Positions 51,500-60,190 are shown, numbered from the stretch's first letter. The stretch: 64,000 bases of DNA from Blautia sp. AF19-10LB (GCF_003461245.1 NZ_QTWS01000002.1:146470-210469); one strand, 5' to 3'. The notes: a model not told the origin generated them from the letters alone. A program made the numbers and translations.

Positions 51500-51736
51500 T
51501 TAACCTCCCTGTCGTGCCGGGGGCTTCGCTGTCGTCTTTGCCCTGTGATACCAGTCCCAGATTGCAGCGTCAGCTATCAAACGGCGGTTTCCATTCTGTA
51601 TATATTCAAGCTCGCCGCTATCCATAAGCTCGCGCAGCTTATTTTCCCCGATACCGCTAAGCTTGCTCATTTGCTCAACGGTCTTTAACATAGGGAATAC
51701 AGGGATAGCGGGGCTTGTTGTTTCCTTTTTTGCCAT
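51500..51736 (-). CDS. Excisionase-like helix-turn-helix protein
   Basis: 78 residues with a winged-helix/MerR-like DNA-binding motif, TVEQMSKLSGIGENKLRELM...EYIQNGNRRLIADAA. It sits immediately upstream of int, where Tn916-family elements encode Xis, which directs the integrase toward excision. Confidence 0.85.
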   Translation of the reverse strand: MAKKETTSPAIPVFPMLKTVEQMSKLSGIGENKLRELMDSGELEYIQNGNRRLIADAAIWDWYHRAKTTAKPPARQGG

Positions 51737-52163
51737 AGGAAAATACCCCCTTTCATAAATGGCTAAAAAGTCAAGTTACAAAAAGTGGGCTTTAACCGGG
51801 CGGCTGTTAGCACAACCTCGCGGGAATTGCACCCCTGCTCATTTAAGGCAGCTTTACCCATTGCCTGCGACGCTCTGAACGCTCGGACTGTGGCTGTAAA
51901 GGCTTATCTCCCCTCAATGCGTGTCGTCGCCCGCAAGCTGCTAACTTGCTTTCCATCGTGGTGTTTCTCGCTCGGCTTTTCCCGATAGGGGAATAGCGTC
52001 ATGGCGCACCCTCTGTATGGCTCGGCGCAAAAAGGACGTACCCGGTTTGCCCTATACTGCGTCGCCGTTATCTTGCGTCGCTTTCTTTGTCAAGGAACAT
52101 ACGGGGCTGCTGCGGATTGATACGAAACGAAAAAGGGGTTAAGACGTTTCGGTATCGGTGCAG
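51737..52163. other. Gene-free 427-bp segment of the element
   Basis: No convincing reading frame, although the frames are fairly open. It contains GC-rich, repeat-poor sequence with several short inverted repeats (for example GGGCTTTAACCGGGCGGC near 51787). It separates excisionase from the regulatory HTH gene and may hold a promoter or untranslated regulator; I could not identify one. Confidence 0.4.
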
Positions 52164-52421
52164 CTATTCAGCCCTAAATGTGAGGATTGCCCTCATTAGC
52201 CTTGCTTGCAGCCGTTGGCGAATATCCTCGTCAACGCCAAAATAGACGTTTCCGCGCTCGTCGCAGAGCTTTCTCATAGAAAGGCTCGCTATGTAACCGC
52301 TAAAGTGCTGCAAGACAATTTTCATAGCGTCCGGGTCGCCCTTTGTCGCTGCCACAATGACAGGATAGGGAACAAGGGCAACGTCCGGGAAGCCAGATTG
52401 TTTACCATTCGTCCCATTCAT
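52164..52421 (-). CDS. Tn916 Orf8-like helix-turn-helix protein
   Basis: 85 residues: VAATKGDPDAMKIVLQHFSGYIASLSMR ... GVDEDIRQRLQARLMRAILTF, the pattern of the short conjugative-transposon HTH (HTH_16) that pairs with a sigma-70-like partner. It overlaps the sigma-like gene by 20 bases with GAGGAA before its ATG. Presumed to regulate element excision or transfer genes. Confidence 0.85.
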   Translation of the reverse strand: MNGTNGKQSGFPDVALVPYPVIVAATKGDPDAMKIVLQHFSGYIASLSMRKLCDERGNVYFGVDEDIRQRLQARLMRAILTFRAE

Positions 52422-52842
52422 CAGCGTGTTCCTCCAAATATTTCTTCAAGATTTCAAAAGAGCTTGTCCGTCTGTACTGTATCGTGCTGCGCGACGTATT
52501 GAATAACTTTCCAATCTCCACGTCGGTCATGCCCTCGAAATAGTACAGCATGATAGCTTTCCTTTTTTCTTCCGGCAAAGTGCGGATTGCTTCAAGCAAC
52601 AGCTTCGGCGTGATTTTCTTTCCCGCCTGCTGATAGCTCGGCTCGGCTTCTTCGTCTTGAAAATACTTGTCAAGCGTGTAAAGCTGCCGCTCCTCATGCA
52701 AGGCAAGGTCGGAAAACGACACTTCCTTTGCTCTGCGACGCCGGATTTCCTCATGGGCGTTGCAGGCTTCGTTGTGCAGCACCCGTTTACAGAAACTTTG
52801 AAAGATACATTGCTTCTGAAATTCCACGCGATTAGGTTCCAT
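52402..52842 (-). CDS. Sigma-70-like regulatory protein of the element (Tn916 Orf7-like)
   Basis: 146 residues. Region-4 HTH at the C-terminus: LLLEAIRTLPEEKRKAIMLYYFEGMTDVEIGKLFNTSRSTIQYRR. Short relative to true sigma factors, lacking a typical region 2. Together with the HTH partner it probably activates element functions. A textbook AAAGGAGGT site supports the ATG used; a 47-codon in-frame extension upstream is not coding. Confidence 0.87.
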   Translation of the reverse strand: MEPNRVEFQKQCIFQSFCKRVLHNEACNAHEEIRRRRAKEVSFSDLALHEERQLYTLDKYFQDEEAEPSYQQAGKKITPKLLLEAIRTLPEEKRKAIMLYYFEGMTDVEIGKLFNTSRSTIQYRRTSSFEILKKYLEEHADEWDEW

Positions 52843-53059
52843 GTTCTCACCTCCTTTCGTGCCGAAAGGTAGGTAGTACCTCCCCTTTTCGCGGGATAAT
52901 ACAGGCGATTTTTTCAAACGCCGAATGAAAGCGAAACTTTTTTGAAAAAACCTCCCGAAAATGCAAAATGCGCCTGTCTGCAAGACGCAGACAAGCGCAA
53001 GGGAATTGAAAGCGGTATTCAGATGATTTGACAGTTCATATCTAAGGGTAGAAGTGTCC

Positions 53060-53064
53060 CCGGC
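53060..53064. repeat. Left copy of IS21 target duplication (CCGGC)
   Basis: CCGGC directly precedes the IS left end; the same five bases follow the right end at 55650-55654. Joining the flanks restores a stem CCCGGC / GTCGGG with loop GATG plus T7, an intrinsic terminator. Confidence 0.7.
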
Positions 53065-53242
53065 TGATTATTCCGGGACTCTCAGAGCCACCTGTCCGGA
53101 CTTTGAGAGCCACCATTCCGGAGAATGGGAGCCATATATTCCGGTAATTCAGAGCCACCTTATTGGACTCTATTACATATATTTCCTTTATACTGTAAAT
53201 ACACACCTTTGGTGTGAATACAGATAAAGGAGGTCGTAAATT

Positions 53243-54787
53243 ATGACCAAGTATCGTGAAATCCTACGCTTGAAAAGCTTAGGATTCAGTGAGAGGAACA
53301 TCGCACAAAGTTGCGGTGTATCCAGAAACACAGTCGCCAAGGTTTTGAAAAAAGCAGCGGAAATCAATCTTTCATGGCCGCTGGATTTTGACATGACCGA
53401 CAGTGCGCTAGAGGAGCTGATGTTTCCTAAAGATAAGTCGGCAACGAATAAACGTATGCCAAACTTTGACTACATCCGCAAAGAACTTCTGCGGAACGGC
53501 GTAAACAAAAAACTTCTCTGGGTAGAATACTGTGAGGAGTGCCGCATGAGCAGCGAAGAGCCTCTAATGTATTCTCAGTTCTGCTACTACATCCAGAAGG
53601 ATGAAGAAAAACGCAGGGCTACCATGCATATCCCTAGAAAACCAGGTGAACAGATTGAAGTTGACTGGGCCGGTGACCCTGCTCACATCATTGATCCGGA
53701 CACCGGAGAAATCACAAATGCATGGATATTTGTAGGTGTATTAACTTACAGTCAGTATGCTTTTGTAAAAGCATATATGAATGAGAAAACCGACAACTGG
53801 ATCAAAGCTCATGTCCAGATGTTTGATTTCTTTGGCGGTGTCACACCTATGCTCGTTTCTGATAACTGCACAACCGCAGTGAATCATAAAAAGAGTGACT
53901 GGTACAACACTGCCTTAAACACAACTTATCATGAGATGGCAGAACATTACAATCTCGCCATCCTTCCGGCCAGAGTCCGGAAACCCAAAGATAAACCGAA
54001 TGTAGAGGGATCGGTAGGAAAGATATCCACATGGATAACAGCAGCCCTTCGCAATGAACAGTTTTTCTCTCTTGCAGAATTGAATGCTTCAATCCGTGAA
54101 AAACTGGATGCCTACAACGCCCGTAAATTCCAGAAAAAGGAATGTAGCAGACTCAGTTTATTTCTTGGGGAAGAAATGCCATTACTGGCTCCGTTGCCTG
54201 CTACACCTTTTGAACTGGCTGAGTGGAAACAAGCCACCGTCCAGTTTAACTATCACATCGCAGTAGACAGAATGTTCTACTCCGTGCCTTATCAGTATAT
54301 CAAAAATAAGGTTGATGTGCGTATAACAGATACAACGGTTGAAATATTTTATAATCACAATCGTATTGCCTCTCACAGACGACTCTATGGAAGAAGCGGT
54401 CAGTATTCTACAGTGACAGAACATATGCCGCAGGAACACCAGAAATATCTGGAATGGAACGGTGACCTGTTCCGTAAGTGGGCTGATTCGATTGGAATTA
54501 ACACAAGTAAGGTTGTCGATGCAATACTTACCTCCGGTAGGATTGAACAACAATCCTACAGAAGCTGCATGGGATTACTGAAACTGGCAGAAAAATATTC
54601 GCCAGAAAAGCTGGAACAGGTCTGCGCTAAGGCGCTCTCTTATTCCGGTAAACCCAGCTATAAAAGTATCAAAAATCTATTGGCTGCAACAAAGAATGCA
54701 CCTGATACCGGATCAGAATCATCTCAAGTAGAAAAACCACACGGCATAACCAGAGGAGCCAGATACTATGGAGGTAAACAATCATGA
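53243..54787 (+). CDS. istA: IS21-family transposase
   Basis: 514 residues. N-terminal HTH: EILRLKSLGFSERNIAQSCGVSRNTVAKVL. DDE integrase core: first Asp in EQIEVDWAGDP, second in MLVSDNCTTAV, Glu in KPNVEGSVGKIS. Typical full-length IstA. Strong AAAGGAGGT site. The stop overlaps the istB start by 4 bases. Confidence 0.95.
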   Translation: MTKYREILRLKSLGFSERNIAQSCGVSRNTVAKVLKKAAEINLSWPLDFDMTDSALEELMFPKDKSATNKRMPNFDYIRKELLRNGVNKKLLWVEYCEECRMSSEEPLMYSQFCYYIQKDEEKRRATMHIPRKPGEQIEVDWAGDPAHIIDPDTGEITNAWIFVGVLTYSQYAFVKAYMNEKTDNWIKAHVQMFDFFGGVTPMLVSDNCTTAVNHKKSDWYNTALNTTYHEMAEHYNLAILPARVRKPKDKPNVEGSVGKISTWITAALRNEQFFSLAELNASIREKLDAYNARKFQKKECSRLSLFLGEEMPLLAPLPATPFELAEWKQATVQFNYHIAVDRMFYSVPYQYIKNKVDVRITDTTVEIFYNHNRIASHRRLYGRSGQYSTVTEHMPQEHQKYLEWNGDLFRKWADSIGINTSKVVDAILTSGRIEQQSYRSCMGLLKLAEKYSPEKLEQVCAKALSYSGKPSYKSIKNLLAATKNAPDTGSESSQVEKPHGITRGARYYGGKQS

Positions 54788-55560
54788 CAAATCAAAGTAC
54801 AATCGATAAACTTATTGAAATGCGTCTGACTGCTATGGCAGATGCATTCCGCATCCAGATGGATGATCCTGCAATGAAGGAAGTTCCATTCGAAGATCGG
54901 TTCGGCATGCTTGTTGATGTCGAATACAGCAACCGCAAAAACAATCGTCTGAAAAGGCTGATCCGCCAGGCTGAGTTTGAACAGCCAGATGCCAGCATCG
55001 CAGCGATTGATTACCATTCTGGACGAAAGCTGAACAAAGCACTGATCAACCGTCTGGCAACCTGTGAATACATTACAGAATACCGGAACATCTTTATTAC
55101 TGGAGCAACCGGAAGTGGTAAAACTTATATGGCCTGTGCCTTTGGCATGGAAGCATGCAAGCACTATTACTCAGTACGGTATGTACGGCTTCCTGATCTA
55201 TTATTGGACTTACAGGCTGCTAGGGACAATGGAGCTTTCTCGACTGTCCTGAAGAAATACACCAAGCCAATAGTACTGATCATTGATGAGTGGCTGCTTC
55301 TTAAACTGACAGAAGCTGAAGCCAGGAATCTTTTTGAACTGATACATAAAAGACGTAAAAAATCTTCAACGATCTTTTGTTCTCAGTTCCGTGAAAGTGA
55401 ATGGTACCAGCAAATCTGTGATGGTGAAAGTACTCTTGCCGATGCCATCATGGATCGTATATCGTATGATTCCTATAAGATCGATATTGAAAGTGTTGAC
55501 CCATCTAAAGACCTCTCTATGAGAGAAGTATATGGACTGGATCCAGCAATGGCAAAGTAA
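54784..55560 (+). CDS. istB: IS21-family helper ATPase
   Basis: 258 residues, DnaC/IstB AAA+ family. Walker A FITGATGSGKTYMACAFG, Walker B PIVLIIDEWLLLKL, sensor region SSTIFCSQFRESEWYQ. Helps IstA choose and engage target DNA. Translationally coupled to istA. Confidence 0.95.
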   Translation: MTNQSTIDKLIEMRLTAMADAFRIQMDDPAMKEVPFEDRFGMLVDVEYSNRKNNRLKRLIRQAEFEQPDASIAAIDYHSGRKLNKALINRLATCEYITEYRNIFITGATGSGKTYMACAFGMEACKHYYSVRYVRLPDLLLDLQAARDNGAFSTVLKKYTKPIVLIIDEWLLLKLTEAEARNLFELIHKRRKKSSTIFCSQFRESEWYQQICDGESTLADAIMDRISYDSYKIDIESVDPSKDLSMREVYGLDPAMAK

Positions 55561-55654
55561 CTTAATAAACAAAATGAGGTGGCTCCGTTAGTCCGGACAG
55601 GTGGCTCTCGCCACACCGGACTGGCGGCTCTGCCGCACCGTAATATTCACCGGC

Positions 55655-55877
55655 GATGGTCGGGCTTTTTTTGATAAGTCAAAGAAAGTAGAATATTGTC
55701 GATATGGTTTATCGCTCATGGCGGCTACCTCCTAAAGCCGCCGTTTTATATGGCTATGGGTCGTCGCGCAAAAAGAAACGGCGGCTCTGAAAATCAAAGC
55801 CGCCGTAATTTAGAAATGGCGCGTGAAAATACCTCTGCTTTGCGACGGCTTTTTTTCTTTTGCCGTCGTCCGGCAGA
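55655..55877. other. Stem-loop cluster between IS and cargo module
   Basis: Remnant terminator half (GTCGGGC then T7, 55660-55673), then three GC-rich hairpins: GGCGGCT/AGCCGCC at 55720-55742, ACGGCGGCT/AGCCGCCGT at 55778-55806 and CGACGGC/GCCGTCG at 55843-55868. They probably insulate the cargo from backbone transcription. An open frame of 98 codons (55696-55992) crosses these hairpins and the end of the kinase gene and is not convincing. Confidence 0.5.
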
Positions 55878-56792
55878 TTATTTCTTTATGAGTAAGGGCG
55901 AAAAATCAATCGTAATCATAAAATTATGGTCATGTATTTCAATTATTGGATTTGTACAATTCATCATAAGTAATAGCTTTTTCACAATGTAAAGTCCTTG
56001 TCCAGACGTACCATTACTTCTTGAAACATCTGCTACATAAAAGCGTTCCAACAGTTTTGAATATTCTTCTGTAGGAATAGATGCAACAGGATTTTTAATA
56101 CAGAGTTGTACAGAATCTGCGATATTAATTAGTTGAATTACAACATTATTTGTAGTGGATGTTACCGCATTGAATATAAGATTTTGTATAATGCGAATAC
56201 ACGCCTTTCTGTCAGCATTAAGATAGATGTCCATATTAGGTATTTCTATTTGGGGTTCAATTCCATTAACGCTGAAAATCGAATAATTGTCTAGCAGGAT
56301 TTCAGTAAGCAATGAGCATAGCTCAACCTTTTCATAGTAAAATGGATATTGTCCTGCTTCTAAAAGAGAGATTTGATAAAAGTCATCTATGAGACGTTCT
56401 AATCTCAATGCTTTTCCGGATAATGCTGAAATATATTCCGCTCTTTTTTCATCAGGCGCACTTGATAGAAGTTGCAAATATCCGCGAATGGAAGTTAGTG
56501 GTGTCCGTAAATCATGAGAAAGGCAAGAAATATTCTCTTTTAATTCATTCTCCTTTTTTTGAATTTCGCCCAGATAAATATTATCTTTTGATACAATCTG
56601 ATTTATGATTTCAACCAAATGCTCTAACCGCCTATCAGATAAAGACACTGTAACTAACTTTTTCGTTTTTCTATTCAGAATAGCATTTAGTTGGACGATT
56701 ACTTTATATATCTGTATTTTCCAGTTAATTAAAGAAATTGAAAGGATAATGACCAATGCTATCAGAACAAGAAACATAATCGCCCAACCCAT
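55878..56792 (-). CDS. Sensor histidine kinase of the cargo module
   Basis: 304 residues. One N-terminal membrane helix (MFLVLIALVIILSISLI), almost no extracytoplasmic domain, then HisKA with SCLSHDLRTPLTSIRGYLQLL and HATPase with N-box IIQNLIFNAV and G-box GTSGQGLYIVKKLL. Such short 'intramembrane-sensing' kinases usually govern peptide-antibiotic resistance ABC exporters. AT-rich like its neighbours. Last gene of regulator-ATPase-permease-kinase. Confidence 0.88.
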   Translation of the reverse strand: MGWAIMFLVLIALVIILSISLINWKIQIYKVIVQLNAILNRKTKKLVTVSLSDRRLEHLVEIINQIVSKDNIYLGEIQKKENELKENISCLSHDLRTPLTSIRGYLQLLSSAPDEKRAEYISALSGKALRLERLIDDFYQISLLEAGQYPFYYEKVELCSLLTEILLDNYSIFSVNGIEPQIEIPNMDIYLNADRKACIRIIQNLIFNAVTSTTNNVVIQLINIADSVQLCIKNPVASIPTEEYSKLLERFYVADVSRSNGTSGQGLYIVKKLLLMMNCTNPIIEIHDHNFMITIDFSPLLIKK

Positions 56793-56806
56793 ATTCTACC
56801 TCCCTT

Positions 56807-57613
56807 TTACTTGATTTCTTTTCTAATCATAATAAGACCGCCAACAATCAAAAGAGAAATGCACCCTATGAAATAGAATGGTAAATGCTCAATAATACCC
56901 ATTGTGCGACAAGAGCTGAAATTCATCCAATAGTACATAGGATTTCCATATACAAAAAATTTTAAGGGTATTGAAACCGTCTCCATATCACTCCATAGCA
57001 TTAAGTAAACAGACGCTCCACTGAATACATATAAGCAGCAAATCCCTGTTACAATCCCTGTATTTTGAATAACGACACATAAAAAAATAGAAATGCTTTC
57101 TAATGCTAATAAAACCGTTCCGCAAGCAAGAGCCCATCCCAAAAGGTTTATTACTTCACTCGCAGTTGGAATGTAACCGGATTGTATGATTTCAATAACG
57201 AAAAATGTAGCTACAAAAATCAGATACGTTATCAGAGACACCACCAATATTGTAATCGCTTTGGTGTAGTAGAGAATAGTTCGTTTAGTGCCGTATGCAA
57301 CAGATAATTTGATTGTACCCGTATTATATTCTTTTGTAAAAAATATGGTTGCAAATAAAATGCCAATAATCCAGAAAAAGGCTGTATATGCAAGAGATGA
57401 GCGGGCAACAGTTTGAAACGTTGGTATTTCACTAGATAGATAACACTTAGCTTGAAATCCGATTACACTTTCTGTTCCATCTCCGGCTCCAAAAAAAGTC
57501 ATGTCACCAAGTGCAAAAGAGACCATTATAACCGCCGCACATACGCCTAATATAGTTATCAATATCTTTGAGTGACGCAATTTATAAAATTCAGCTTTAA
57601 AATGGTTAATCAT
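56807..57613 (-). CDS. ABC-2 type permease (peptide-antibiotic immunity-like)
   Basis: 268 residues, six hydrophobic segments, opening MINHFKAEFYKLRHSKILITILG, which is typical of BcrB/NisE-like immunity permeases. Middle: FFTKEYNTGTIKLSVAYGTKRT. It overlaps the ATPase gene end by 8 bases. Probably exports or clears bacitracin, lantibiotic or similar peptide from the membrane; the actual drug cannot be named from sequence. Confidence 0.82.
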   Translation of the reverse strand: MINHFKAEFYKLRHSKILITILGVCAAVIMVSFALGDMTFFGAGDGTESVIGFQAKCYLSSEIPTFQTVARSSLAYTAFFWIIGILFATIFFTKEYNTGTIKLSVAYGTKRTILYYTKAITILVVSLITYLIFVATFFVIEIIQSGYIPTASEVINLLGWALACGTVLLALESISIFLCVVIQNTGIVTGICCLYVFSGASVYLMLWSDMETVSIPLKFFVYGNPMYYWMNFSSCRTMGIIEHLPFYFIGCISLLIVGGLIMIRKEIK

Positions 57614-58526
57614 TTTGGCACCCTCCTATCAAATTAGTGTAATAAGTTTCAAGACTATCTCCAGATTGTGCTAACTGATAAATCGTAATGTTATTTGCAC
57701 TTAGCAACGCTGATACTTTTCCGGCATTTTCAACATAATCATATAGATGAATACTTTTGTCTGGCATAACAGAAAAATTTGAAGTATTCAGTTTGCTTTC
57801 CAATAAAACACTAGCAGCAGCTACATCATTCACTTGCAACAACAAATGCTTTTTGCAGCGTTTGTCTAACTCTGTAGCGGTAATTTCCTGTAAAAGTTTC
57901 CCCTCATGTAAGATACCATATCTATTTGCTAATTGATGAAGTTCCGTGAGAATGTGACTTGAAATCAAAATAGTGATTCCACGTTCTTTATTTAGTCTTT
58001 TGAGTAAGTTTCTTAATTCGATAATTCCAGTAGGGTCTAGTCCGTTAATTGGTTCATCTAGTACGAGAAATTCAGGATTCCCAAGCAAAGCGATTGCGAG
58101 AGCTAGTCTCTGCCGCATACCCAAAGAGAAATCTTTTGCTTTTTTCTTTCCGGTATCTTTCAAACCAACTAATGCTAAAGCATTATCAATGCAACCTTTT
58201 CCTGGAATACCGCGTTGCAAACGTTGTACCTCCAAATTTTCATAGGCTGTCATATCAAGATAAAGAGAAGGGCTCTCAATAATACAGCCAATGCGCTCAC
58301 GCTGCTTTGCAAGTTTCTTATTGCTTTCACCGAATAAAGCAATTTTGCCAGTAGTAGGTTCTGCCAGTCCGGTTAGTAAACGAATCATTGTTGTTTTACC
58401 GGCACCGTTTTTTCCGATAAACCCATAAATATCTCCTTGCATTACAGACATAGATACTTGATTTAGGGCTAGTGTATTGCGATACTTTTTTGTGATGTTG
58501 ATAGCTTCAAAAACTGTTACGTTCAT
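57606..58526 (-). CDS. ABC transporter ATPase (BcrA/NisF-like)
   Basis: 306 residues. Walker A GFIGKNGAGKTTMIRLL, Q-loop region CIIESPSLYLDMTAYENL, signature FSLGMRQRLALAIAL, Walker B FLVLDEPINGLDPTG. The Q-loop Glu (IIESP) is characteristic of lantibiotic/bacitracin export ATPases. It partners the ABC-2 permease encoded next. Direct repeats upstream are likely response-regulator sites. Confidence 0.9.
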   Translation of the reverse strand: MNVTVFEAINITKKYRNTLALNQVSMSVMQGDIYGFIGKNGAGKTTMIRLLTGLAEPTTGKIALFGESNKKLAKQRERIGCIIESPSLYLDMTAYENLEVQRLQRGIPGKGCIDNALALVGLKDTGKKKAKDFSLGMRQRLALAIALLGNPEFLVLDEPINGLDPTGIIELRNLLKRLNKERGITILISSHILTELHQLANRYGILHEGKLLQEITATELDKRCKKHLLLQVNDVAAASVLLESKLNTSNFSVMPDKSIHLYDYVENAGKVSALLSANNITIYQLAQSGDSLETYYTNLIGGCQND

Positions 58527-58575
58527 TTTTTCACAGCTCCTTTCTTGTTATTTAGTATCGCAGACAATTCCTTGA

Positions 58576-58609
58576 ATAATCTAAAGGTAAAGCTAAAGAT
58601 TATCTAAAG
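58576..58609 (-). promoter_or_regulatory. Direct-repeat operator for the cargo response regulator
   Basis: CTAAAG recurs at 58581, 58593 and 58604 (12- and 11-bp steps), with a longer 11-bp repeat AT(A/T)ATCTAAAG at 58576 and 58599. One-helical-turn spacing is typical for OmpR-family dimers. Located between the regulator stop and the ATPase start. Confidence 0.6.
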
Positions 58610-58610
58610 C

Positions 58611-59276
58611 TCACTTTGCAAATCGGTAACCCAAGCCCCATATGGTCTTAATTCGGCAGCCTTCGCCCTTTAATTTTTTTCGTAAGTTACTTATATGTGT
58701 GTTAATGACATCATTATCCCTTGCAAATGGTTCTTGCCAAATACTTTCATAAAGATTTTGCTTAGAAAAAACTTTATCAGGATATTTCGCCAGTAGTTCT
58801 ACAAGTTGATACTCTTTTGCTGTAAGCACAATAATTTCGTCTGCAACAGTAACTATTTTTGAAGATGTATTAATGGAAAGTTCTCCAAAGGTCAAACAAA
58901 GATGGGGAGTATCTTTTTGACTTCTTAGCAAATTGCGTTCAATTCGCGCTAGTAATTCGTCCAAATCAAACGGCTTTGTTAAATAGTCATCAGCACCCAA
59001 GCGTAGCAGTTCGACTTTGTTGAATGTTAAACTTTTTGCAGAAACAACAATTACAGGTACATCTGAAAATTTTCTGATATTTCTAATTAATTCATCTCCA
59101 CTGATAAAAGGAAGCATTAAATCTAAAATAATTAAATCTGGGGATAATTCTTTTATGCGTTCAATCGCATTTGCACCAGTAAGTGTGAAGAAGACTTGAT
59201 AATTGTACTTTTCCAGATGGTCTTTTATCATAACGCAAATTTCTTTATCATCTTCGATAATTAAAACATTATTCAT
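58611..59276 (-). CDS. OmpR-family response regulator of the cargo module
   Basis: 221 residues. Receiver: VLIIEDDKEICVMIKDHL, phospho-Asp in DLIILDLMLPFISG, VVSAKSLTFNK, DYLTKPFDLDEL. Winged-helix output: LTAKEYQLVELLAKYPDKVFSK and VINTHISNLRKKL...IKTIWGLGYRF. Presumed to switch on the ABC exporter when the kinase senses antibiotic. It overlaps a 59-codon HTH gene upstream, with AAAGGAG before its ATG. Confidence 0.92.
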   Translation of the reverse strand: MNNVLIIEDDKEICVMIKDHLEKYNYQVFFTLTGANAIERIKELSPDLIILDLMLPFISGDELIRNIRKFSDVPVIVVSAKSLTFNKVELLRLGADDYLTKPFDLDELLARIERNLLRSQKDTPHLCLTFGELSINTSSKIVTVADEIIVLTAKEYQLVELLAKYPDKVFSKQNLYESIWQEPFARDNDVINTHISNLRKKLKGEGCRIKTIWGLGYRFAK

Positions 59277-59448
59277 GTTGAAACTCCTTTCTGCGTCTAT
59301 CAGTTGGCTTTTCCACGTCTTTTGGTATCAGCCACATACTACCAAATTTTGAAACGCCCGGTATGCGCTCCCCCTCACAAAGTTTCTGCACCCGTCTTTC
59401 TGAAATGCCCCATTTGCCCGCTGCTTCTGCACAAGACATATATTCCAT
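59269..59448 (-). CDS. 59-residue helix-turn-helix (excisionase-family) protein
   Basis: MEYMSCAEAAGKWGISERRV... with a MerR/excisionase-type HTH (AEAAGKWGISERRVQKL) and wing (GVSKFGSMWLIPKDVEKP). It runs 8 bases into the response-regulator gene, so translation is probably coupled. AAAGGA lies about 10 nt before the ATG. Similar small HTH proteins occur in Tn1549-like elements; here it heads the cargo operon. Role unproven. Confidence 0.65.
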   Translation of the reverse strand: MEYMSCAEAAGKWGISERRVQKLCEGERIPGVSKFGSMWLIPKDVEKPTDRRRKEFQHE

Positions 59449-59602
59449 AAGCCACCCGTCCTTTCTTCAAAGTTTATCAGTATAATTATATACGGTATGG
59501 CGAATAATAGCAAGTGCGGAAATAGGCATTATTTAGGTTCGTTATAGGAAGTATATAGACATATCCAAGAAGAAAGGGGAACAGTAAAATGTAACTGGGT
59601 GA

Positions 59603-59959
59603 ATGAATATGGCAAAAAGACCAGTAGAAAAGTACGACTTCAAGGCTTTTGGGCAAGCAATAAAGAACGCGCGGAAAGAGCGCAAAGAGAGCCGCAAGAA
59701 AGTAAGCGACGAAATGTATATTTCCCCGCGTTACCTTGCAAACATTGAGAACAACGGGCAGCACCCAAGTTTACAGATTTTCTTTGAGCTTATGCTGCGC
59801 TATCATATATCCGTAGACCAGTTTCTTTTAGATACGCAGCCGGAGAAAGACACAAAGCGGCGGCAGCTTGACGCGCTTCTTGATGATATGAGCGATACAG
59901 GAATACGGATTGTTACCGCGACGGCGAAAGAAATTGCAGAAGTCGAAAACGAAAACTAA
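59603..59959 (+). CDS. XRE-family helix-turn-helix regulator
   Basis: 118 residues. Cro/CI-type HTH in the N-terminal 70: FGQAIKNARKERKESRKKVSDEMYISPRYLANIENNGQHPSL. Typical of the regulator encoded upstream of the mobilisation genes in Tn1549-like elements. An ATG two codons downstream has a better-placed GGGTGA and may be the true start. Divergent from the cargo operon. Confidence 0.87.
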   Translation: MNMAKRPVEKYDFKAFGQAIKNARKERKESRKKVSDEMYISPRYLANIENNGQHPSLQIFFELMLRYHISVDQFLLDTQPEKDTKRRQLDALLDDMSDTGIRIVTATAKEIAEVENEN

Positions 59960-60080
59960 ATAGGCTTTAGGAAGCGTTGTAATCTTTTTGAGATTGCAGC
60001 GTTTTTCTTTTGTGTAAGTTTGGCAAAACGGGGCTTTCCGTTGTAGTAAGGATTAAGAAAAAACTTTCGTAGCAAGCATA

Positions 60081-60163
60081 GGAAGCGGGTACCCACTTCC
60101 GTATTTTCGCCCTCCTGCGCTGCGGCACGTCGGTTGAAAATGGCTTGTTGGGAAGTGTCCCAA
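60081..60163. other. Candidate origin of transfer
   Basis: In the 230-bp gap before mobC are two inverted repeats: GGAAGCGGGTACCCACTTCC (60081-60100, one mismatched pair) and TTGGGA-AGTG-TCCCAA (60148-60163, perfect). Relaxase nick regions are usually next to such repeats just upstream of mobC. Position inferred, nick site not identified. Confidence 0.5.
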
Positions 60164-60190
60164 ACCCTCGGAATGGAAAGGAGCGAAAGC

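Larger units (their letters stand above)
53065..55649 (+). mobile_element. IS21-family insertion sequence, 2585 bp
   Basis: It contains overlapping istA and istB. The ends are imperfect inverted repeats: the left starts TGATTATTCCGG, the right (reverse complement) TGAATATTACGG, both with the IS21 5'-TG. Each end also carries internal repeats with the core GAGCCACC (three more on the left within 90 bp), including GAGCCACCTGTCCGGACT found at both ends, the multiple transposase sites usual in IS21. A 5-bp CCGGC target duplication flanks it. Both genes look intact, so the copy may be active. Confidence 0.85.

Noticed and set aside
55696..55992. 98-codon plus-strand frame between the IS and the cargo kinase
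   Set aside because: It runs through three GC-rich hairpins and into the antisense of the kinase 3' end, with no convincing ribosome-binding site. A small backbone protein cannot be fully excluded.
55878..59276. Vancomycin resistance (van) cluster
   Set aside because: Only a two-component system and an ABC exporter are present; there is no ligase, VanH or VanX.
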